From Marinirhabdus sp963793275 (GTDB taxonomy: Bacteria; Bacteroidota; Bacteroidia; Flavobacteriales; Flavobacteriaceae), in the NCBI GenBank assembly GCA_963793275.1, contig CAWBZL010000002.1, positions 186,001-250,000 on the forward strand: a stretch of 64,000 bases of DNA. The letters are read 5' to 3'. A program made the position numbers and the translations under genes. Below the pieces are notes generated by a model, which ran no database searches, had not been told where the DNA came from, and worked only from the letters and a program-made list of their open reading frames with translations. Below are positions 1 through 6,318 of this stretch, piece by piece; position 1 is the stretch's first letter; each line of letters starts with the position of its first letter.

Positions 1-1224
1 TTGATAAGAAAACTAAGGCTGAATAATGAAAAGTCACAAGAACTGGCACTTCAAAAATCTGAAGAGATAAGTGAACTTAAAACCTATTTCATGTCCAACA
101 TGAGTCATGAACTTCGCACTCCCCTTAATGCTATTATGGGTGTTGTTGAAAACGAACTGGAAGCGCATGAAAATAATGAGAAACTAAAGGAATCGCTGGA
201 GATAATTAAGGGAGCATCATTTAGCTTATTAAGTAACGTAAACGACATACTGGATTTTGAACGTATAGAGAACCAGGAGCTCAGCTTAGACGAATCCACA
301 TTTGACCCAAAAACATTGTTAAGACAATTATCTAAAAACTGGAGTGTTCAGGCCGAAAGTAAAGGTTTGAAATTTATTCTTGAAATAGATAACGAAACTC
401 CTGATTTAGTTTTAGGAGACTCCCAACGTTTCATTCAAATTATTAATAATGTTTTGGCCAATGCCGTTAAATTTACAATTACAGGAAGTATAAAGCTTAA
501 GCTAAAATGCTTTATGAAACCGGATTCAACGTGTCAGTTCTCTTTTAAAATATCAGATACCGGTGTGGGAATTGAAGAAGATTACAAAGAAACCCTGTTT
601 AGTAGTTTTAATCAGATGCGACATAACCACAAGCGGCAATTTGGCGGTATCGGTTTAGGGCTGACCATAGTAAAACATCTGGTAGATAAGTTTAATGGTA
701 CCATTACTATAGATAGTGAAGCTCATAAAGGAACCGATGTGTTTATAGAATTACCCCTAAAACTAATGGAAGAGAGTACCACTACTCTTGAAGAGAGTGA
801 AGTACAGCCTAAACCACTTCATATCCTACTGGTAGAGGACAATAAATTAAACCAATTGGTTATGAAAAAAATGTTTAACGCTAATTCCAATTTTGTTTTC
901 CGTACGGTAAATAATGGTCAGGAAGCACTGGATATGCTTTCGGCAAACATTTTTGACGTGGTGCTTATGGATTTACAAATGCCGGTAATGGATGGTTATG
1001 AAGCGACTAAAAATATAAGAGAAGGTTCTTTAAAAAACATAAACAAACACATTCCTATCATAGCTGTAACGGCCGATGCCACCGAAAAAACGAAAAAAAT
1101 AACTCTTGAATTAGGAATGAATTATTATATGACCAAGCCAGTAAATAAAGATTTGCTGTTTCAGAACATCTACAATTGTTCTAAAAGGAATAGTAACGAC
1201 CAAGCAAATCTTTCTATTGCTTAA
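1..1224 (+). CDS. Hybrid sensor histidine kinase/response regulator, 5' end outside the window
   Basis: This is the C-terminal part of a hybrid two-component kinase. A HisKA dimerisation domain carries the H-box SHELRTPLN with the phospho-accepting His at about residue 36 of the visible part. A HATPase_c domain follows, with an N-box (NNVLANAVKFT), DTGVGI and a glycine-rich GGIGLGLTIV lid. The last 120 residues are a receiver domain with acidic LVEDN, phospho-acceptor Asp near 324 in LMDLQMPVMDG, and the conserved Lys in TKP. The reading frame is open at base 1, so the first visible codon (TTG) is probably not the start; a sensor or membrane N-terminus should lie upstream. The stimulus cannot be inferred. 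The receiver suggests intramolecular phosphotransfer or a phosphorelay. Confidence 0.88.
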   Translation: MIRKLRLNNEKSQELALQKSEEISELKTYFMSNMSHELRTPLNAIMGVVENELEAHENNEKLKESLEIIKGASFSLLSNVNDILDFERIENQELSLDESTFDPKTLLRQLSKNWSVQAESKGLKFILEIDNETPDLVLGDSQRFIQIINNVLANAVKFTITGSIKLKLKCFMKPDSTCQFSFKISDTGVGIEEDYKETLFSSFNQMRHNHKRQFGGIGLGLTIVKHLVDKFNGTITIDSEAHKGTDVFIELPLKLMEESTTTLEESEVQPKPLHILLVEDNKLNQLVMKKMFNANSNFVFRTVNNGQEALDMLSANIFDVVLMDLQMPVMDGYEATKNIREGSLKNINKHIPIIAVTADATEKTKKITLELGMNYYMTKPVNKDLLFQNIYNCSKRNSNDQANLSIA

Positions 1225-1232
1225 AAAGACAG

Positions 1233-1454
1233 TTGCCGATTTTAAATAGTATTGTTTACAAATTTCTTTCACGAATACATTTCTGCAGCGCCTATAAAAA
1301 TGCCGCAACGGTTCGTCAACAAATGGAAGAATTTGGGTTAGGAACCGTCATTGATGAGGTGATGCCTTATGGTTGTATTATGGCCGGTGACTGGCAAAAG
1401 AATGCGCCTTGGAGAAAACGTAGAGAGAAGAGACAACAGGCTAAAAGAAAGTGA
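1233..1454 (+). CDS. Small basic protein of unknown function, possibly a gene remnant
   Basis: An open frame of 73 codons from a TTG starts 8 bp after the kinase stop; the first in-frame ATG is at 1323 and would give only 43 residues. I do not recognise the family. The C-terminus is strongly basic (APWRKRREKRQQAKRK) and the middle reads like ordinary protein (EEFGLGTVIDEVMPYGCIMAGDW). The stop codon lies inside a terminator-like hairpin, which suggests a true gene end. The absence of a good start and the abrupt junction to the kinase make a 5'-truncated remnant possible. Alternatives are a short stand-alone protein cotranscribed with the kinase, or a chance frame. Confidence 0.35.
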   Translation: MPILNSIVYKFLSRIHFCSAYKNAATVRQQMEEFGLGTVIDEVMPYGCIMAGDWQKNAPWRKRREKRQQAKRK

Positions 1455-1476
1455 TTGTTTTAATCACTTTCTTTAA
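1447..1476 (+). terminator. Rho-independent terminator overlapping the stop of the small basic ORF
   Basis: A 10-bp stem (GAAAGTGATT at 1447-1456 with AATCACTTTC at 1462-1471) has a 5-base loop. It is followed by a short T-containing tract. The TGA stop of the preceding frame is inside the left arm. Confidence 0.5.
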
Positions 1477-1498
1477 ATTAGCTTACAAGTGATTAATA

Positions 1499-2062
1499 AT
1501 GCAACAATTAAAAAACAAACTTTTTGGGGTATTAGCAGGAGATATAAGAATTTCCGATTTTGAGCAATGGTTGTATACAAATACGACACTTTTAAATAGT
1601 ATTGATGAGGATCCTTTTGTGTTTAATATTTATAATCTAAACTATAAAAGTGATACTATCCTTCATACTATCGATAACATCTGTAAGAAAATGGAAGGCG
1701 AAGAAGGATATATAATATCTATTGTTGAAAGAGAATGTAGAAAGATTCTTAAGACTGAAAATGAGGAAATAATTTTAAAGAGTATGTATAAATTGATCAA
1801 ATTTTATACGTTTAACTATGAACGGGAATTGCTTTCCGCATTTTATTATTTAAATGATGATATAGCATTGTATAAAGAAGGCTACGTATTAAAATTTGAT
1901 CTGGTTGAAGAGGCTCAGGAAGTAGCTTGTGAAATTCTAAATAAATTAAAACATACATCATTAGAAGAGAAAAAAGAACTTTTAATGAAAGGTATTCCAA
2001 AACGCCAGATGCCTGAAAATAGTTTAGCATCAAAAAAGCAATGGTATCAGTTTTGGAAATAA
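1499..2062 (+). CDS. Hypothetical protein, 187 aa
   Basis: This is a complete frame from ATG to TAA with normal codon use and a terminator 170 bp downstream. I do not recognise a named family. The N-terminal pattern (a short Leu-rich helix, then GDIRISDFEQWLY and acidic DP/YNLNYK residues) resembles a loose group of small proteins that start with 'G.I...FE.WLY' and occur as solitary genes or near polymorphic-toxin loci. That is a weak resemblance, not a homology claim. There is no signal peptide or membrane segment, so a cytoplasmic, mostly helical protein is likely. The 44-bp gap to the previous frame contains its terminator, so it is probably transcribed separately. Confidence 0.7.
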   Translation: MQQLKNKLFGVLAGDIRISDFEQWLYTNTTLLNSIDEDPFVFNIYNLNYKSDTILHTIDNICKKMEGEEGYIISIVERECRKILKTENEEIILKSMYKLIKFYTFNYERELLSAFYYLNDDIALYKEGYVLKFDLVEEAQEVACEILNKLKHTSLEEKKELLMKGIPKRQMPENSLASKKQWYQFWK

Positions 2063-2420
2063 AATTTGGAACCAATACCCAAAAACCCCCATATTTGTAC
2101 CCAATATAAAAACAAAAATTAAAGTCAACGCCTATGTTTTATTTTCAATTCACATACAAAAGGGATGCTCTTCGGGCTATTTCAAGACATAGGAAATAGG
2201 TAAATCTTTAAAAAAGATATAAATCACAAAGGCGTCCACTCAACATGGACGCCTTTTTTTATTTTTTTCTATTCAGTTTGAAAACGTGTAGCAATACAGC
2301 CAAATACACACCCATCAGGCAGTTACTAAAATAAGACTGCATTCCGTGAAAACGGACAAGAATCCAACACCCTAAAATGAATGCAAATAGTTGATAATCA
2401 AACAAATAAATTAAATTTTA
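2063..2420 (+). other. Intergenic region with a strong terminator; possible small RNA
   Basis: There is no convincing coding frame. The stretch from about 2120 to 2230 contains short self-complementary blocks (for example ATCTTT, then AAAGAT, near 2205-2220) and leads straight into the terminator at 2231-2260. That arrangement is compatible with either a long 3' UTR of the 187-aa gene or an independent small RNA. I cannot distinguish these from sequence alone. Confidence 0.3.
2231..2260 (+). terminator. Rho-independent terminator
   Basis: An 8-bp perfect stem (GGCGTCCA at 2231-2238 with TGGACGCC at 2246-2253) is followed by seven T residues. Confidence 0.8.
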
Positions 2421-2453
2421 TTTGGTGATTACAAAAAAGTGTTTCTATATTTG
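2421..2453 (+). promoter_or_regulatory. Bacteroidota-type promoter
   Basis: The -33 element TTTG (2421-2424) and -7 element TATATTTG (2446-2453) are separated by 21 bp, matching the primary sigma-factor consensus of Bacteroidota. Transcription should start near 2459 and run toward the short frame at 2736 and the terminator at 2916. Confidence 0.7.
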
Positions 2454-2703
2454 CCACAGCTTTAAACAAGTTATAGTATTAGAATTTTTTACAATTAAAA
2501 ATTTTGAGAATATTTAAAGCTATAAATAAATTGGCCTATCGAAAAGTTATCGTAGAATTTGAAATGATAGTGGCGTAAAAAATTTTAGGCTGTTTGAGCA
2601 TTCGCAATTTTTGAATGGCTAAGAATGTAATAAAACGAGTTTCCTAAAATTTAGGCGCAGAATGAAAAATTTAGATAACGTTTCGTCAGCCTAGACTTTT
2701 TTG

Positions 2704-2732
2704 TTTCTTTTTTGGGCGATGCAAAAAAGAAA
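2704..2732. repeat. Intergenic inverted repeat
   Basis: A perfect 11-bp inverted repeat (TTTCTTTTTTG at 2704-2714, CAAAAAAGAAA at 2722-2732) surrounds the loop GGCGATG. It resembles a hairpin block often found between genes in flavobacterial genomes; that is recollection rather than a search result. It would fold in the leader of the transcript from the promoter at 2421. Confidence 0.5.
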
Positions 2733-2735
2733 AGA

Positions 2736-2900
2736 ATGGTAACGAGAATCACAAACAATAGAGTAGTAGATCTTAGTAAAAAAGATGACTCTTTTAAAAT
2801 AAAAATCGAAAATATGTTAGTATTAAATCTAAACAAAAAAATGCAAAAAGCGCCAGGCGCAATTGTGCATTTGCTTCGAGACTCTTTCTACAATAGCTAG
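2736..2900 (+). CDS. Possible small protein, 54 aa
   Basis: A short frame starts at ATG 2736 directly after an intergenic hairpin; a TTG at 2712 would extend it by 8 residues but lies inside the hairpin. The product is basic, with no signal peptide or membrane segment, and I do not recognise it. Support for a real gene is positional: it sits inside a unit bounded by a good promoter (2421-2453) and a strong terminator (2916-2952), and it is the only plausible frame in that unit. The roughly 275-base leader is long, so a non-coding RNA with an incidental frame is the main alternative. It lies just upstream of the rtcB-prfH cassette. Confidence 0.35.
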   Translation: MVTRITNNRVVDLSKKDDSFKIKIENMLVLNLNKKMQKAPGAIVHLLRDSFYNS

Positions 2901-2915
2901 CAATTAGCAATTATG

Positions 2916-2952
2916 AAAAAAGTCCGAAGCCCAAAACTTTCGGACTTTTTTT
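2916..2952 (+). terminator. Rho-independent terminator upstream of rtcB
   Basis: The stem AAAAAAGTCCGAA (2916-2928) pairs with TTCGGACTTTTTTT (from 2939) across a loop of about 10 bases. It closes the short unit that starts at the 2421 promoter and separates it from rtcB. Confidence 0.8.
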
Positions 2953-3079
2953 ATGTCTTTTTTTGAGATCCTGCCTAAGGGTAATTCTATTTAAAATTTC
3001 CGAAGCACAAACTAAAACGTGCAATGCCATCGCAAAACCGCGACAGGAACACTATTGTCAATATCTCAAAACAAAAATC

Positions 3080-4471
3080 ATGGGAAAAAAACTAAAAGGG
3101 AAAGACCTTATAAAATTAGGCTTCCCCAAAAACAACAGTATCAATATTGCTTTAGGGCAAATTAATAGATACCGTAAAAGAGAAAAAAAAGAACGCATTC
3201 TGGAAGAAGCCAAAGAAGTATTGCTCCATCCGGAGAAATTTAAAGGCAATGCCATTTGGGGAAAAGTAGCCGAGGGATTGGTACAACCTGTAGAAGTAAA
3301 ATTTCACCAGTTAAGAAATACCAGAGCACCCTTTACCATTTTTGGCGAAAATGAAATCGATCAACGTGCCAAATTTCAACTATACGATGCTTTAAAATTA
3401 CCTGTTGCGGTGGCAGGTGCCTTAATGCCAGATGCTCACGCGGGCTATGGATTGCCAATTGGCGGTGTGCTGGCGACAGAAAATGCGGTGATTCCGTATG
3501 GAGTGGGTGTAGATATTGGTTGCAGGATGTGCTTAACTATATATCCAATAAAAGCCTCTTATTTAAAAGGAAAACAGCACCAACTGGAAAACATTTTAAA
3601 GGAGCATACCAAATTTGGAATGTACGAAACGCACGACAAAAAACACGATCACGAAATTTTTGAAAGATCCGAATTTAATGATATTCCGCTGTTAAAAAAG
3701 CTAAAGATCAAGGCGTTTAAGCAGCTGGGAACCTCTGGTGGCGGCAATCATTTTGTGGAGTTTGGTGTCGTTTCCATTACAGATCCGGCAAACGAGTGGC
3801 AGTTGGATGCGGGCGAGTATATAGGCGTGTTGTCCCATAGTGGTTCCCGGGGTCTGGGCGCTAACATTGCAAAACATTACACCTATCTCGCTACCAAACA
3901 GTGCCCCTTGCCCAAAAATGTGCAGCATCTGGCGTGGTTGGATACAAACACCCACGACGGACAAGAATACTGGCTCGCTATGAATCTTGCCGGCGATTAT
4001 GCGAAAGCGTGTCACGACAATATTCACCATCGTATTGGTAAATTATTAGGAGCAAAACCGGTGGCAAAAATTGAGAACCATCACAATTTTGCCTGGAAGG
4101 AAACAGTACGGGGCACCGAGTGTATTGTGCATCGCAAGGGAGCTACACCGGCGCAAAAAGGGGCTTTGGGGATTATCCCGGGATCTATGACGGCGCCTGG
4201 ATTTATTGTTCGCGGCAAGGGGAACGCACACAGTTTGCAATCTGCCTCCCACGGTGCCGGACGTTTGTTTTCGCGTAGAAAATGTAAAGAGAAGTTCACC
4301 AAAAGTGAAATTAAACAACAATTACAACAAAACGATGTGAGCCTTATTGGCGGTGGCGTAGACGAAGCCCCAATGGCCTATAAAGACATTAAAAAAGTAA
4401 TGAGCAATCAACAGGAATTGGTAGAAGTAGTAGGCACGTTTGCCCCAAAAATTGTGCGGATGGATAGGTAG
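3080..4471 (+). CDS. rtcB: RNA-splicing ligase RtcB family protein
   Basis: A GTP- and Mn-dependent RNA ligase of 463 aa that joins 2',3'-cyclic phosphate (or 3'-phosphate) and 5'-OH ends. Metal-binding and catalytic signatures are intact: DAHAGYGLPIGG, GVDIGCRM (the metal Cys), GGGNHFVEFG, HSGSRGLG, ENHHNFAW, HRKGATPA, and SASHGAGR, whose His is the family's GMP-accepting residue. The frame extends upstream to 2963, but ATG 3080 begins the usual N-terminus. A prfH gene lies 278 bp downstream on the same strand and there is no rtcA nearby, which places this protein with the PrfH-linked RtcB2-type ligases rather than a tRNA-splicing context. No clear promoter is visible directly upstream. Confidence 0.95.
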   Translation: MGKKLKGKDLIKLGFPKNNSINIALGQINRYRKREKKERILEEAKEVLLHPEKFKGNAIWGKVAEGLVQPVEVKFHQLRNTRAPFTIFGENEIDQRAKFQLYDALKLPVAVAGALMPDAHAGYGLPIGGVLATENAVIPYGVGVDIGCRMCLTIYPIKASYLKGKQHQLENILKEHTKFGMYETHDKKHDHEIFERSEFNDIPLLKKLKIKAFKQLGTSGGGNHFVEFGVVSITDPANEWQLDAGEYIGVLSHSGSRGLGANIAKHYTYLATKQCPLPKNVQHLAWLDTNTHDGQEYWLAMNLAGDYAKACHDNIHHRIGKLLGAKPVAKIENHHNFAWKETVRGTECIVHRKGATPAQKGALGIIPGSMTAPGFIVRGKGNAHSLQSASHGAGRLFSRRKCKEKFTKSEIKQQLQQNDVSLIGGGVDEAPMAYKDIKKVMSNQQELVEVVGTFAPKIVRMDR

Positions 4472-4476
4472 TTTTT

Positions 4477-4621
4477 GGGCGTTGCAACTGTCTTTGCAAA
4501 AAAGCAAAGACGGTTGCCGGGCTTTCGGCTGTATCTTTTTTAGGTCACCTGAACGTAGCCAAAGGGTTTTGACCGTAAAAAAGGATGCCGCCTCTATCCC
4601 TAACGCGGGGATATTCATTAC
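4477..4621. repeat. Structured dispersed-type repeat between rtcB and prfH
   Basis: This non-coding block folds extensively. GTCTTTGC (4490-4497) pairs with GCAAAGAC (4504-4511) around six A residues, and the stem extends through GCAAC/GTTGC beyond one mismatch. A second hairpin pairs GGTCA with TGACC on the right. Flanking motifs GGGCGTTGC, CGGGCTTTCGGC, AAAGGATGCCGC and CCCTAACGCG resemble an intergenic element that I recall in many flavobacterial genomes. It splits the rtcB-prfH gap and could act as an RNA-stability or attenuation element. Confidence 0.6.
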
Positions 4622-4749
4622 AAAATAATTAGAAATAGAAAGTATGAGAAAAAGTAAATTAAGAATTGGTGTCCGGTTGAGCGTTGTCGAAACCAACAGC
4701 GTACATCCTTTTGGTTCCCAACAGCGATAGCATAGATACTAATAAGAAT

Positions 4750-5445
4750 ATGAACACAAAAATAATACAAATAACAGCAGGCAGAGGCCCGGCAGAATGT
4801 TGCTGGGTGGTTGCCAGAGTTTTAAAATACTTTTTGAAGGAAGTTGCATTAAAACAACTGGAATATACCATCCTCCACAAAGAAAACGGATTCGAAAACG
4901 GGACGGTACAATCTGTTACCCTTCGGCTAAAAGGAAAAGGGCTCAGCCAATTTTTAAAAGGTTGGGTAGGAACTATTCAATGGGTTGGGACGTCTACGTT
5001 CAGAAAATTTCATAAACGTAAAAATTGGTTTATCGGGGTTTTTGTTGTGGAGGCGGCGCAGGAATTAGAATTACAGGAAGGCGATATTCAGTTTCAGGCC
5101 ACCAGAAGTTCCGGTCCCGGCGGACAGCACGTAAATAAAACAAGTTCGGCCATGCGGGCCACACATACCGTTTCCGGACTTCAGGTGCTGGTAATGGATA
5201 GCAGGTCGCAACATCAAAACAAGAAAATTGCAATCGAGCGTTTGCGGGAAAAAGTAGCGGCATATAACCTGAAGGAGTTACAACACAGTGTTTCGGCACA
5301 ATGGGAGAATCATTTGGAGCTGCAACGTGGAAATCCTGTACGGATTTTTAAGGGAACCGATTTCAAAAAAGAAAAAACAAAGAAGCCGTATAAGGCACAA
5401 CGAAAGGAGTTTAACAACAATAAAAATAAACAACAATGGGACTAA
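4750..5445 (+). CDS. prfH: Peptide chain release factor H (PrfH, RF-like)
   Basis: A 231-aa class-I release-factor-like protein. It has the catalytic GGQ tripeptide at residues 124-126 within SSGPGGQHVNKT, which triggers peptidyl-tRNA hydrolysis, but lacks the codon-recognition domain of RF1/RF2. The N-terminus (ITAGRGPAECC) and the segment GTIQW...KNWF are diagnostic of PrfH. ATG 4750 is chosen because it starts this conserved N-terminus; the frame is open to 4684. The C-terminus is Lys/Asn-rich. Work on the Escherichia coli RtcB2-PrfH pair reports that PrfH recognises ribosomes cut in the 16S decoding centre and releases the nascent peptide so RtcB can reseal the rRNA. The stop overlaps the start of the next gene, indicating coupled translation. 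Confidence 0.93.
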   Translation: MNTKIIQITAGRGPAECCWVVARVLKYFLKEVALKQLEYTILHKENGFENGTVQSVTLRLKGKGLSQFLKGWVGTIQWVGTSTFRKFHKRKNWFIGVFVVEAAQELELQEGDIQFQATRSSGPGGQHVNKTSSAMRATHTVSGLQVLVMDSRSQHQNKKIAIERLREKVAAYNLKELQHSVSAQWENHLELQRGNPVRIFKGTDFKKEKTKKPYKAQRKEFNNNKNKQQWD

Positions 5446-5997
5446 CACTAGCAGACAGCTACTATTTAAAAGCAAAGGCAGCTACAGGCGGATTTTGTAG
5501 CGATTGGGAAGAAGTGTGTGAGGCATTGAACTACGCGCTTTCGTATGATGAGGCACCACAGCGCATCCCTGTGCCTGCTGGGAGAAATTTACGCAAGAAA
5601 TCTTGCCTTGCCGGATCAGGCTTTTGAATGTTTTGATAAAGTAATTGCAAACAACACCCAGTATTATAAAGTATACATCACGTATGCACGTTATTTACTT
5701 GCCTACGAAGAGCTGGAAAGAGCTGAAAAACTCATAACATTTGCAACAACTATTAAAACAGTTTCAAAAGCAGAAATATTCTGGATACGCGCAGCAATTG
5801 AAGAGAAAAAAGAGCAGTATAAAAAAGCCAACTCTTATTTAAAGAAAGCTAAACTTTATGCGTATAACGATGACTATTTCAGCTTTCTTGAAGAGGAGGC
5901 ATCCAGAATTAAAAAGAAACTAAAACTGAATGCACCTAAGAAAAAGTCTTTAAAAAAGGGAAAGAATAAATCCAAGAAGGGAAAAAAGAAAAAATAA
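5436..5997 (+). pseudogene. TPR-like protein with Lys-rich tail, third gene of the rtcB-prfH cassette, frameshifted
   Basis: Two overlapping frames (5436-5627 and 5545-5997) are halves of one gene. Frame 1 gives MGLTLADSYYLKAKA...YALSYDE and frame 2 continues HHSASLCLLGEIYA without gap if one G at 5552-5553 is removed, yielding about 186 aa. The protein is helical, with TPR-like repeats (ASLCLLGEIYA..., YYKVYITYARYLLAYEELERAEKL, AEIFWIRAAIEEKKEQYKKA). It ends in a tail of about 25 residues that is mostly lysine, a plausible RNA- or ribosome-binding feature. The start ATG overlaps the last 10 bases of prfH, so it is translationally coupled. The frameshift may be a sequencing error, an inactivating mutation, or less likely a programmed +1 shift. 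Function is unknown; context suggests ribosome rescue or repair. Confidence 0.75.
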
Positions 5998-6186
5998 TCC
6001 AATATTTACAACACAAATAGATTTTCGCTTTTGCGGGAAATGCATATAAAAATACAAAGATTACATAGTATTCAACGCGTGGAGATTTGTCTCTATGAAT
6101 CGCGCCTACCGTATAGCGAGCGCGAAGGATGTTATATAATTTTGGACCATACGCGAAGTTAATATATACGTATTTATAGAATTTTA
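5998..6186 (+). other. Long 3' UTR or candidate non-coding RNA after the rtcB cassette
   Basis: The stretch has no credible frame but carries complementary blocks (GAGA at about 6081 with TCTC at about 6090; several GCGCG-type elements between 6077 and 6145) and runs into a strong terminator at 6187-6216. It may be the 3' UTR of the cassette or an independent structured RNA. The remaining bases to 6318 are the upstream region of the next kinase gene. Confidence 0.3.
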
Positions 6187-6216
6187 AGCGTCCATTATAG
6201 AATGGGCGCTTTTTTC
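6187..6216 (+). terminator. Rho-independent terminator ending the rtcB cassette region
   Basis: AGCGTCCA (6187-6194) pairs with TGGGCGCT (6203-6210), including one G-U pair, followed by six T residues. Confidence 0.75.
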
Positions 6217-6318
6217 ATGCAATTTTTTACAAATTCTAATCCAAACCACGCAAATTCTAATTGGAATCGTAAGAAATGGTTAGTTTCGTATACATTCGTT
6301 TCTTAATTTCAAGAATCT

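Noticed and set aside
1240..1604. 15-bp direct repeat TTTTAAATAGTATTG at 1240-1254 and 1590-1604
   Set aside because: AT-rich 15-mers can recur by chance; no further homology flanks the two copies, so I do not treat it as a recombination scar.
2963..3079. 39-residue upstream extension of RtcB
   Set aside because: Not similar to any RtcB N-terminus and begins with a non-ATG codon next to a terminator.
4644..4730. 28-codon frame upstream of prfH
   Set aside because: Too short, basic and without support; it lies in repeat-derived sequence.
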